Positions 18,137 through 26,263 of a stretch of DNA of 64,000 nucleotides are shown piece by piece. A program made the position numbers and the translations under genes. A model generated the notes under the pieces. That model searched no databases and was not told the origin of the DNA. It saw only the letters and a list, made by a program, of their open reading frames with translations. This stretch comes from Roseivirga sp. E12 (lineage in GTDB: Bacteria > Bacteroidota > Bacteroidia > Cytophagales > Cyclobacteriaceae). The DNA is taken from NCBI RefSeq assembly GCF_017592825.1, contig NZ_JAGFMD010000007.1, forward strand, positions 186,001 through 250,000, read 5' to 3'. Position 1 is the first letter of the stretch, and each line of letters opens with the position of its first letter.

Positions 18137-20362
18137 ATGAGGCAATATTTTACACTAATTTTCTTATTCTTTTTAACCTTAGGAGCATCAGCGCAGACTA
18201 CTGTGCAGTGGGCTACAAGGGTTGCAGAGGTCTCTTCTGAGTTTACGGAACTCGGTCATTCCGCCAGACAAGCCTTAGATAAACCTAATATACTACCAAG
18301 CGGGGGAGATAATCCGAATGCTTGGAGACCTTACAAACCCAACACAACTGAGTACATAAAAGTAGAATTCGATTTGCCGATGCCAATCGAGCAAATAGCC
18401 ATTGGGGAAACTTACAATCCAGGGTCCATTTCCAAAGTATATGTTTACGACCCAGACGGGAAAGAGTACTTAGTTTTTGAGCAGCAACCCGGCCCTGTAA
18501 GAGAACAGTTTAGGCTATTCAGAATTTTCTTTGAAAAGACCACTTACAATGTCAAATCAGTTAAGCTGGTTATGGAGGGCTCTGCTATCGATGGTTTCTC
18601 TGATATTGACTGTATTGGTGTTTCAAATGATAAAGAACCGATAGAAGCTAGAATTAATTTAATGCCTGACATTAACACGAAGCTTCAGGTATACCGACTG
18701 AATGACTTAATCAATAGCGATAAACGTGAAATCAAACCACTGTTGACTAAGGATGGGAAGACCCTTTACTACAGCCGAAGAGGGCACCAAGATAATGTAG
18801 GTGGACTCGATGACTTGGAAGACATTTGGTACTCAGATTTCGACAATATTACCCAAGATTGGAGTCTTGGGCTGAATATTGGAGAGCCTCTTAATAACCT
18901 CGATCCAAACTTCATTAGTGGCTTTCTTCAGGAGGATGAAGAATATATAGTATTGGGAAATGAGTATTTGTCTGGAAGGATGAACTATGGGATTTCCAAA
19001 AGTCGAAGGCTTAACAAAACCACCTGGACTTACCCTCAAAACATGAGGATCTATAATGACCTTAACGTTCATGAAAATGTAAACTTCTGGTTGACTACTG
19101 ACAGTGAGGTGCTGATTATCTCGGAAGAAGGTCGTGGAACGGAAGGCCTTCGAGATCTCTATGTGAGTTTCTTACAGCGCGATGGGCTCTGGACAGAACC
19201 CATCCATATGGGCGAGACCTTAAATACGGCAGGTGAAGAAGAAGGACCTTTCTTGATGCCCGATAAAAAGACATTGATTTTCTCATCCAACGGACACAGC
19301 GGTTATGGCCGGAAAGACCTTTTTATGACAAGAAGACTTGACAATTCTTGGCAGAGCTGGACCGAACCAGAAAACCTTGGGCCAGTGATCAATTCGGAAG
19401 AAGATGATATGTTTCTTTTCTTACCGAAGGACGGTTCTTTCGGATACTTCTGTAGAGAGGTTGAAGGAAATGACCTTGATATTCATTCGCTAACACTACC
19501 ACTTGTTACCAGACAGCTTAGATTGGTCACCCTTTGTGGTAAGATAGTAGACCCGGAGACAAGAGAGCCATTAGATTCTGAGGTGGTATTCTCACGTTTA
19601 AGAGATGGCGTTGAAGTAGGACGTGTACGAACTGATTTAGGAGGTAATTACTGTATAGAATTACCAGCCGATGAGATATACAGCTATAAAGCAGTAATTC
19701 CTGGTTTTATCCCTGTAGGATCGACAATTGACCTTCTGGACGTTTCTGACCTTAATATCTATGCCGTGAATCTCGACAGGCTTGATTTGGATAGTACCCA
19801 GTTAGAAGCGGGCCAACCTATTGAGGTGCCAGAAGATGTTGTGAGAGCAGTAGCTATTACATTGGCGCTTCCAGAACTTAAGAGAGATACTTTTGAAGTG
19901 TTGAATGCGCAACGTAGAGAGCTAGGCTTGCCAGAACTAAGTCCTAATGCCATACTGAGTGATATTCAAGCCCCAACTTTGGATGCACAACCTCAGATTA
20001 TCAGGGCAGCACCAAAGCAATACTTCATTATTCGAAATGTCTTCTTTGATTTTGACCTGGCGGTGCTGAAGAAAGAATCATGGACTGAGATTCGTACACT
20101 TGTCGAATTCATGAATGACTATCCGAATGCTATTGTAGAATTGGTTGGGCATACAGACTCTTATGGTACAGATCAGTATAACATCAATCTTTCTAAAAGG
20201 AGGGTAGAGGCGGTCAAAAAAGGCGTAACTACTTTGGGGATCGACCCGAAACGGCTTCGAATAAAATGGGTGGGAGAAAAATCACCGATAGCTTCAAATA
20301 GAACTCGGGCAGGCCGAGCATTTAACAGAAGGGTAGAATTTCAGATAATAGAGTTGGAGTAG
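18137..20362 (+). CDS. OmpA-family outer-membrane protein with PD40 propeller
   Basis: 741 residues with a signal peptide (cleaved near ASAQT). In order: a discoidin/F5-8-type-like domain (about 30-180); a PD40/WD40-like beta-propeller region (about 200-450, repeats such as LTKDGKTLYYSRRG and MPDKKTLIFSSNG); a carboxypeptidase-regulatory-like domain (about 470-550, LCGKIVDPETREPL); and an OmpA peptidoglycan-binding domain (about 625-741, FFDFDLAVLKKES, VELVGHTDSYG, NINLSKRRVEAV). The last two Arg-rich helices (NRTRAGRAFNRRVEF) are typical. The domain set resembles the T9SS-associated PorE family but lacks its lipobox and TPRs. Its stop is one base from the stop of the convergent gene. Confidence 0.92.
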   Translation: MRQYFTLIFLFFLTLGASAQTTVQWATRVAEVSSEFTELGHSARQALDKPNILPSGGDNPNAWRPYKPNTTEYIKVEFDLPMPIEQIAIGETYNPGSISKVYVYDPDGKEYLVFEQQPGPVREQFRLFRIFFEKTTYNVKSVKLVMEGSAIDGFSDIDCIGVSNDKEPIEARINLMPDINTKLQVYRLNDLINSDKREIKPLLTKDGKTLYYSRRGHQDNVGGLDDLEDIWYSDFDNITQDWSLGLNIGEPLNNLDPNFISGFLQEDEEYIVLGNEYLSGRMNYGISKSRRLNKTTWTYPQNMRIYNDLNVHENVNFWLTTDSEVLIISEEGRGTEGLRDLYVSFLQRDGLWTEPIHMGETLNTAGEEEGPFLMPDKKTLIFSSNGHSGYGRKDLFMTRRLDNSWQSWTEPENLGPVINSEEDDMFLFLPKDGSFGYFCREVEGNDLDIHSLTLPLVTRQLRLVTLCGKIVDPETREPLDSEVVFSRLRDGVEVGRVRTDLGGNYCIELPADEIYSYKAVIPGFIPVGSTIDLLDVSDLNIYAVNLDRLDLDSTQLEAGQPIEVPEDVVRAVAITLALPELKRDTFEVLNAQRRELGLPELSPNAILSDIQAPTLDAQPQIIRAAPKQYFIIRNVFFDFDLAVLKKESWTEIRTLVEFMNDYPNAIVELVGHTDSYGTDQYNINLSKRRVEAVKKGVTTLGIDPKRLRIKWVGEKSPIASNRTRAGRAFNRRVEFQIIELE

Positions 20363-20363
20363 A

Positions 20364-21236
20364 CTATTTCGTTTGACTGAGTTTTTGACGCTTCACCAAC
20401 TTCACATATTGGGTTAAGTACTTGTTCTTAACCTCTTCCTTTATCAAATCGTATTTCAATATTTTGTTTATGACTAATTGCATAAGTTTTTCATTTCTTT
20501 TGGATGGATAGCGGTCATAGGCCACATTAATCATTTCCATCGCTTCGGTAAATCTTTCTTCTTTGTAAAGCTTGACTGACTCGTTAAAATATTGCAGCCC
20601 TGATAGCTCTTTTAAGGTTATCTTATTGAAACCTTGCACTAAATCCCATTCATCACTTCCTCCGCCTACTGTAGTGAGTGCTCTTATATTACGTGGATCA
20701 AGCCCTTCTTGTTCCGAGTTAGGCATTATTTCTTTACCTACGTTAATTAACCCTTCCTCTGGAAGAGTCGATTCCATGACCATTAACCTTCCGTCAACCT
20801 CCACCTGAACATATACATGGTTTGTTAATTCAATGATCTCATATTCAAAGCCAAAGTGCTCTAGAATAAGCGCATAGAGGGCTGTACCTGTTAGGCAACC
20901 GAACTGGCCAGTCTTTAATGTTTCATTCATAGTGGCCATTTGTTTATAGTCTACTAGAATGTTCTTATGGACTCTATAAAAAATGGATCTTATAAACGCT
21001 ACGTTGCTCTTTTTGCGCGTTTGAATCCGCTCCAACTGCTCAATAATACGGTCAAACTCTTCGGTGAAAATCAAGTTTTCAGCGTCTTCTGGTAAAAGCT
21101 TCTCATCAATAATGAATTGACTTATGGGATGCTCAGAAGAACTTAATGTTAAAGAAGATTGCACATTCGATTGTCCCAGACATACACTTGATATGCTGAT
21201 AAGAAGTAGGAGGGAAATGAACTTTGTGCCTTTCAT
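20364..21236 (-). CDS. exported transglutaminase-like protein, family unknown
   Basis: 290 residues from the ATG at 21236 (a TTG one codon earlier is less likely). It has a signal peptide (MKGTKFISLLLLISISSVCLGQ). The middle (about 115-165) carries QFGCLTGTALYALILEHFG, then a His in NHVYVQVEVDG, then an acidic residue in MEST. This Cys-His-acid order matches the transglutaminase-like fold, so a cysteine peptidase or amide-bond activity is possible, but this is inference. The C-terminus has a short TPR-like helical region (FTEAMEMINVAYDRYP) and a basic tail. It diverges from the PepSY gene; their shared upstream region contains two TAACAT-type repeats. It converges with the OmpA gene with a one-base gap. 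Confidence 0.8.
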   Translation of the reverse strand: MKGTKFISLLLLISISSVCLGQSNVQSSLTLSSSEHPISQFIIDEKLLPEDAENLIFTEEFDRIIEQLERIQTRKKSNVAFIRSIFYRVHKNILVDYKQMATMNETLKTGQFGCLTGTALYALILEHFGFEYEIIELTNHVYVQVEVDGRLMVMESTLPEEGLINVGKEIMPNSEQEGLDPRNIRALTTVGGGSDEWDLVQGFNKITLKELSGLQYFNESVKLYKEERFTEAMEMINVAYDRYPSKRNEKLMQLVINKILKYDLIKEEVKNKYLTQYVKLVKRQKLSQTK

Positions 21237-21292
21237 CAATCTTCTTTAATGAGCGATTAGCGCTCTTTGTGTAAAGTTCAGATAATTCTAAA

Positions 21293-21309
21293 TTAACATT
21301 AAGTTAACA
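21293..21309. promoter_or_regulatory. TTAACA-N5-TTAACA direct repeat (candidate OmpR/PhoB-type operator)
   Basis: Two exact TTAACA hexamers 11 bp apart, one helical turn, as expected for a dimer of an OmpR-family response regulator. The same hexamer forms the array at 45352-45388 next to a two-component operon. It lies between divergent genes, so either or both could be targets. Confidence 0.45.
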
Positions 21310-21318
21310 TAAAGCAAA

Positions 21319-21341
21319 AAACATGTAGATAGTGCATGTTT
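21319..21341. repeat. inverted repeat AAACATG-N9-CATGTTT
   Basis: A perfect 7-bp inverted repeat with a 9-base centre in the divergent intergenic region; a 5-bp inverted repeat ATAAC/GTTAT follows directly at 21342-21356. Candidate regulator site; no matching regulator is known. Confidence 0.35.
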
Positions 21342-21374
21342 ATAACTGATGGTTATGAATTTAAAACGATTAGC

Positions 21375-21393
21375 GTAACATTGAGATAACATA
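21375..21393. promoter_or_regulatory. second TAACAT direct-repeat element, 82 bp from the first
   Basis: The 18-mer at 21376-21393 matches that at 21294-21311 in 16 of 18 positions and again has TAACAT units 11 bp apart. A pair of near-identical elements 82 bp apart suggests binding of one regulator at two sites. Confidence 0.4.
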
Positions 21394-21450
21394 TAGTTTA
21401 TGCTTGCGAGAAAATCCAATTTTACACTTATTGCGCCCTTATAATTCAGA

Positions 21451-21987
21451 ATGAGTACAAGGTCAGTCGCGAAGTCCGTCAGAGGTTACAGAAAGATCCA
21501 CCGCTATCTTGGGCTCTCTATTTCCATATTATTGATTATTAGTGCCATAACAGGTGTTCTGTTAGGGTGGAAAAAGAATATCGATTTGCTGCAGCCCCCA
21601 ACACAAAAGGGCGAACAACTCGATTATGCACAATACCAACCAGTTGAGTCCCTGGCTAATGTTGCAGCAACGGCAGTTGACTCATTAGGTCTTAGTGCGA
21701 GCAATATTGATCGAATTGAGTATCGACCGACCAAGGGCATTGCCAAAGTGATTTTTGATACAGGGTCGTGGGAAGTTCAGGTTGACGCTACTAACCTAGC
21801 TGTACTTTCGGTGGCCAAGAGACATTCCGATTGGATCGAAAGCCTTCATGACGGCTCTATTATTTCCGATTTCTTCAAGTTGATATCTATGAACTTCCTG
21901 GGGATTGGTCTTCTATTTTTGATTATTACCGGCATTTGGCTCTGGTGGGGCCCCAAGAAAATCAGGGCCATCAAAAAGGACCTTTAA
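21451..21987 (+). CDS. PepSY-associated transmembrane protein
   Basis: 178 residues with two membrane helices (about 20-41 and 148-168) flanking a periplasmic PepSY-like domain. The N-terminal VRGYRKIHRYLGLSISI and the ESLHDGSIISD before the second helix are the signatures of short PepSY_TM proteins, and their two His residues could bind haem or metal. Relatives are linked to iron or metal reduction and to siderophore uptake. Upstream lie TTAACA-type repeats, so it may be controlled by an OmpR-type regulator. The large AsmA-like gene follows after 87 bases. Confidence 0.85.
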   Translation: MSTRSVAKSVRGYRKIHRYLGLSISILLIISAITGVLLGWKKNIDLLQPPTQKGEQLDYAQYQPVESLANVAATAVDSLGLSASNIDRIEYRPTKGIAKVIFDTGSWEVQVDATNLAVLSVAKRHSDWIESLHDGSIISDFFKLISMNFLGIGLLFLIITGIWLWWGPKKIRAIKKDL

Positions 21988-22074
21988 TGTTAATTCTTGT
22001 TGAAGAATCCATTCTTTAACTGTCTCACACTTTATTATTGGCTAACTTCGTTTTTGAATTAACGCACGTTTGGC

Positions 22075-25000
22075 ATGAAGAAAGTTGGAAAGATATTGTT
22101 GGCATTTCTGGGTGTTTTGATCATCGCAATCCTCTTAATACCTGTTTTATTCAAAGACAAGATCAAAGAATTAGTAATCAGTGAATTTGAGAAAAGTACT
22201 GAGGCGGAGCTCTATTTCGGTGACTTCAGTTTAAACCTAATCAAGAACTTTCCGGATTTCACTTTAGGGCTTTCCGATATGGGAATTACTGGGAAAGGTC
22301 TATTTGAAGGTGACACACTGATGAGTGTTAAAAACCTCAGTGCATCGGTCGATTTAAACGAGGTTCTTTTCGGTGAGACAATTAGTCTTAAGTCCATAAG
22401 TCTGACTCAGCCAAACATCACTATTATCAGTTTGGCCGATGGTTCCGCAAACTATGACATTGCCAAAGCATCTGAGGCAACTCCTGTTGAGTCTACAGAG
22501 GAATCTGCCGCTGTAAGTTTTGGTATACAATCATTCAGCATAGAAGACGGAGACTTTGTATACTACGATCAAGGAATTGAATACTTCATGCAAATGGCCA
22601 ACATCAATATCGATGGCTCTGGCGATTTCGAAGCCGATATTTTCGACCTAATCACCAAAGGACAACTGGATTTGGTCGACATGAATTATGCAGGTACCGA
22701 CTATGTCACAGATAAAACGGTAGATATGGATGTGATACTTTCTATGGATCTTCCTAATTCGAAATACACATTCAAGGAAAACGAGATTAGCATCAATTCA
22801 TTTCCATTGAGGGTTGATGGCTTCTTCGCATTGTTAGAAGATGGCTTTGGTATGGACTTGAAATTCAGTGCTCCGCGCTCTGAATTTAAGCAGTTACTCT
22901 CTCTGGTTCCTGGGGTTTATACCGAGTCTTTCAATGATTTAAAGTCAGATGGCACGCTGAGTTTTTCGGGTAACGTTACTGGTGAATACAATGAAAACAG
23001 TATGCCAGCTTTCGGCTTAAACCTGAAAGTAAACGATGGGATGTTCCAGTACCCCGACCTTCCTGATGCCATCAAGAATGTACAAATGAGCCTTTCCGTT
23101 GAAAATGCCACAGGTGTGATTGAGGACACGCGAATAGATCTTAGTCAACTTCACTTAGAAATGGGTTCCAACCCGCTTGATGCCAAATTGGTAGTAGAAA
23201 ACCTTAAGGACTATCGCATGGATGCGAATGTAAAAGGGAAGTTGATTCTAGAAGAACTCACCAACTATTTCCCAATGGAGGGGTATGAGCTGAATGGAAC
23301 GCTAAATCTGGATGCTGAGGCGAATGGAGTGTATGATAGTATCAAGAACATCATTCCTCAAATGAATCTAAATGTTGATTTGACGAATGGACGAATCAAA
23401 ACGCCTGACTTACCCAGTCCAATTGAGGACTTTGTAATAAAAGCCCAAGTGGCCAACCAAAGTGGAAGGCTTAGAGACACGCGAATTGAAGTAAGCAATC
23501 TGGCATTGCAGCTAGACGGACAACCATTTAAAGGCACTATGACCTTACTAAACCCTGAGAATTTCGAATGGGATGTTAATGTGGAAGGTAACCTGGATCT
23601 GGAGAAGCTAATGAAGCTTTATCCGATGGAAGGAATGAGTCTCAAAGGACAGATTAGCACGGACCTTTCGAGCAAAGGGAAAATGAGTGATTTGGAGGCT
23701 CAACGTTACGCTAGAATGCCGACCAAAGGAAACCTGTCACTAACTGGTTTTGACTACAAAGGTGATGTTATTGATCAGCCAATTACCATAAGCAAAATGG
23801 TGGCATCATTTACAAATGACAAGATGAGCCTTACGGAGTACGAGGGCACTGCCGGATCGACAACTTACTCCCTCAGTGGAGAGATCACCAATTATTTGGG
23901 CTTCGCTCTAAATAACGAAGTGCTGAAAGGGTCGCTTACTGCGCAGGCGGATCAATTGATTATCAGTGAATGGATGACCGAATCGGAGGCTGAAGAAGTA
24001 GAAACCGTTTCGGAAGCCATGGAAGTGGTTAGAATTCCCGAGAACGTGCTATTCAACTTGAATGCTGCTGTAGACAAAGTGACTTACAATAGCCTTGAGA
24101 TGAATGACATGAAGGGCAAAGTGATGGTCAAAGACGGAATTGTTAAGTTAAATGACTCTGGATTTAAGGCCATGAATGGAACTGTAGGCTTAACAGGAGA
24201 GTATAATAGCAAGCCAGAGCAACCGACCTTCGACTTTAAGATTGGAGCCAAAGAAATCTCGATTCCCTCTTCATTCCAGTCTATTGATATGGTTCAGAAG
24301 CTCGCTCCTGTCACCGAAAAGATGACTGGGCTCTTTTCAACGGACTTCAGCATTAACGGTGCGTTAGGTGCTGATATGATGCCGGACTATTCGACACTGA
24401 CAGGAGGAGGTCTGATTCAGATTCTGCAAGCTAGTTTAGGCCAGTCGGACCTAATGGCTGGACTTAGTTCAGTGACCAAATTAGCGAAGGTTTCCACCGC
24501 CACCTTAGATAAGTTGAAAATGCAGGCTGAGATAAAAAATGGTCGCCTGTTCATTAAACCTTTCGATGTAAACCTTGGTGACTATAAAACTACTATCGCT
24601 GGTAGCACGGGTATTGACGGCTCAGTAGACTACCTCTTAAAAATGAATGTGCCTGCTGGGCAAGTTGGCTCGCAATTGAATTCACTAGTCTCTTCTTTAA
24701 CCGGAAGCAACCAAAGCTTAGCGGGCGATAATCTCATCCTGAACATTGGTATGGGAGGTGTCTTTAGCAAACCAGAATTTGCCTTGAAGTCAGTTTCTTC
24801 CGCGGATGGCGGTACCGTTAAGGAAACCGTAACCGCCACTGTTGAAGCTAAGGTGGAGGAGAAGAAAGAGGAAGTCAAGGAAGAAATAGAAAGTAAAGTC
24901 TCAGATGCTAAGGATTCTGCGAACAAAGTGGTAGAAGCGCAAAAAGACTCGCTAAAAGCTAAAGTGGATACCTTAGTTCAGGCAAAGAAAGATTCTATCG

Positions 25001-25116
25001 CTACCCTAGCTGCTGATAAACTTGGTCTCAAGAAAGACAGTGTGAACAAAACTCTTGATAATGTTAAGGGAGCCCTTAAAGGCCTTCTCAAAAAGAAGAA
25101 GAAAAAGAATAACTAG
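22075..25116 (+). CDS. AsmA-family protein
   Basis: 1013 residues. A single N-terminal membrane helix (about 4-24, VGKILLAFLGVLIIAILLIPVLF) anchors a long periplasmic beta-rich region of AsmA type: the N-terminal domain includes INLNLIKNFPDFTLGL-like and SLKSISLTQPNITII strands, and a repeated YFPMEGYELNGTLN / YPMEGMSLKGQIS motif near residues 400 and 520 shows an internal repeat. The C-terminal AsmA region follows (about 760-900). AsmA-like proteins form bridges moving phospholipid to the outer membrane. The last 100 residues are an unusual Lys/Glu-rich helical tail (VEEKKEEVKEEIESKV) ending in a poly-Lys stretch. The RidA-family gene starts 16 bases downstream and is likely co-transcribed. 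Confidence 0.9.
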   Translation: MKKVGKILLAFLGVLIIAILLIPVLFKDKIKELVISEFEKSTEAELYFGDFSLNLIKNFPDFTLGLSDMGITGKGLFEGDTLMSVKNLSASVDLNEVLFGETISLKSISLTQPNITIISLADGSANYDIAKASEATPVESTEESAAVSFGIQSFSIEDGDFVYYDQGIEYFMQMANINIDGSGDFEADIFDLITKGQLDLVDMNYAGTDYVTDKTVDMDVILSMDLPNSKYTFKENEISINSFPLRVDGFFALLEDGFGMDLKFSAPRSEFKQLLSLVPGVYTESFNDLKSDGTLSFSGNVTGEYNENSMPAFGLNLKVNDGMFQYPDLPDAIKNVQMSLSVENATGVIEDTRIDLSQLHLEMGSNPLDAKLVVENLKDYRMDANVKGKLILEELTNYFPMEGYELNGTLNLDAEANGVYDSIKNIIPQMNLNVDLTNGRIKTPDLPSPIEDFVIKAQVANQSGRLRDTRIEVSNLALQLDGQPFKGTMTLLNPENFEWDVNVEGNLDLEKLMKLYPMEGMSLKGQISTDLSSKGKMSDLEAQRYARMPTKGNLSLTGFDYKGDVIDQPITISKMVASFTNDKMSLTEYEGTAGSTTYSLSGEITNYLGFALNNEVLKGSLTAQADQLIISEWMTESEAEEVETVSEAMEVVRIPENVLFNLNAAVDKVTYNSLEMNDMKGKVMVKDGIVKLNDSGFKAMNGTVGLTGEYNSKPEQPTFDFKIGAKEISIPSSFQSIDMVQKLAPVTEKMTGLFSTDFSINGALGADMMPDYSTLTGGGLIQILQASLGQSDLMAGLSSVTKLAKVSTATLDKLKMQAEIKNGRLFIKPFDVNLGDYKTTIAGSTGIDGSVDYLLKMNVPAGQVGSQLNSLVSSLTGSNQSLAGDNLILNIGMGGVFSKPEFALKSVSSADGGTVKETVTATVEAKVEEKKEEVKEEIESKVSDAKDSANKVVEAQKDSLKAKVDTLVQAKKDSIATLAADKLGLKKDSVNKTLDNVKGALKGLLKKKKKKNN

Positions 25117-25132
25117 GTCTTGTTTTCGCATC

Positions 25133-25588
25133 ATGAATATTCAATCAAAACTAGAAGCATTGGGTCTTACCCTGCCTGAAATTTCAACGCCTGGGGGCAA
25201 TTATCTCTCGGTCAATGTCAGAGGTAATATTGCCTATGTAGCCATCCAATTTCCAATTCTTAATGAACAATACTTCTACCAAGGTAAACTCGGAGAAGAA
25301 TTGACTACTGAGGACGGATATAAAGCGATGCAAATGTGTGCGACAAATGTTGTGGCGCAAATCAATCGAAAGCTTGGTTTTGAAAATATCCTTGGGTTGA
25401 ATCATATAGACGCCTATTATCGAGGAGCAGCCGATTGGGATGATTCACCTAAAGTAGTAAATGGTGCCTCTGACCTTTTTGTAAATGTACTTGGGGAGAA
25501 GGGGCTTCATTCTAGGTCAATATTTGGAGTTCAGGACTTACCCAGAGAGTTTTCAGTGGGCCTTAAGAGTAGTTTTACACTTATTTAG
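25133..25588 (+). CDS. RidA/YjgF-family protein
   Basis: 151 residues from the ATG at 25133; in-frame TTG codons further upstream overlap the AsmA gene and add sequence not typical of the family. The YER057c/UK114 fold is recognised from GNYLSVNVRGNIAYVAIQFP, a central MCATNVVAQI helix and the C-terminal HSRSIFGVQDLPREFSVGL, which keeps the Arg that in RidA binds the carboxylate of 2-aminoacrylate-type imines. This is the longer subgroup (about 150 residues), whose substrate is not settled; imine/enamine deamination is the family activity. Cytoplasmic. Confidence 0.88.
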   Translation: MNIQSKLEALGLTLPEISTPGGNYLSVNVRGNIAYVAIQFPILNEQYFYQGKLGEELTTEDGYKAMQMCATNVVAQINRKLGFENILGLNHIDAYYRGAADWDDSPKVVNGASDLFVNVLGEKGLHSRSIFGVQDLPREFSVGLKSSFTLI

Positions 25589-25642
25589 TCCAGGCTATTT
25601 ACTTTTGGTGGAATTGTATTGACCCTTGTGGTTCTCAATCTA

Positions 25643-25663
25643 GCGCCCACTTGAAGTGAGTGC
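25643..25663. terminator. hairpin in convergent spacer (1)
   Basis: A near-perfect 10-bp stem with one mismatch around ACTTGAAGT; no T-run follows on the plus strand. It sits between the RidA gene and purE, where both strands need termination. Confidence 0.45.
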
Positions 25664-25684
25664 TGAACTTGATTTTATCCGTCC

Positions 25685-25701
25685 GACCGCTTCAAGCGGT
25701 C
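25685..25701. terminator. hairpin in convergent spacer (2)
   Basis: GACCGC-TTCAA-GCGGTC, a 6-bp GC-rich stem with a 5-base loop. Could serve as a bidirectional terminator for the RidA and purEK transcripts, although a T-tract is weak on either side. Confidence 0.5.
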
Positions 25702-25756
25702 AGATGGGGTAGCTTTGTTCTCTAATACTTCGGAATGACTAAGTGATGGAGGCTGT

Positions 25757-26263
25757 TTAAGCCTTCCAGCCGTTTTCGGCCACTTGATGTATGCTGCTTT
25801 CGACTTTTAATCTCATCTCAGCTTTGTACTGTTGAAGGTTTTCAGCGATAGTATCATCAAAACTTCCAATAATCTGTGCTGCTAGAATGCCGGCATTCTT
25901 AGCACCATCTAGGGCAACAGTTGCCACTGGTACACCACCCGGCATTTGCAGAATCGATAGAACAGAGTCCCAGCCATCAATAGAGTTGCTCGATTTAACG
26001 GGAACACCAATAACAGGTAGTGTCGTGAGTGAGGCCACCATACCCGGAAGGTGGGCTGCTCCGCCAGCGCCAGCAATGATTGCTTTTAGTCCCTTGCTTC
26101 GTGCATTCTGAGCGTATTCAAACATGCGCTCTGGGGTGCGATGGGCAGAGACAATTGTCAACTCAAATTCTACACCTAACTCTTCTAAAACGTTGGCTGC
26201 TTGACGCATTACAGGTAAGTCAGATTGACTTCCCATGATAATTCCTACAACTGGCTGGCTCAT
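25757..26263 (-). CDS. purE: N5-carboxyaminoimidazole ribonucleotide mutase
   Basis: 168-residue class I PurE, which converts N5-CAIR to CAIR in de novo purine synthesis. Visible motifs: GIIMGSQSDLPVM, the SAHRTPERM catalytic His region, GAGGAAHLPGMVAS and the DSVLSILQMPGGVPVATVA segment. The ATG overlaps the purK stop codon (ATGA), so purK-purE are translationally coupled and transcribed purK first. Class I PurE needs PurK, and both are present. Confidence 0.97.
   Translation of the reverse strand: MSQPVVGIIMGSQSDLPVMRQAANVLEELGVEFELTIVSAHRTPERMFEYAQNARSKGLKAIIAGAGGAAHLPGMVASLTTLPVIGVPVKSSNSIDGWDSVLSILQMPGGVPVATVALDGAKNAGILAAQIIGSFDDTIAENLQQYKAEMRLKVESSIHQVAENGWKA

Noticed and set aside
21993-22008. 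ATTCTT-GTTG-AAGAAT hairpin after the PepSY gene
   Set aside because: AT-only stem with no T-tract; too weak to call a terminator.
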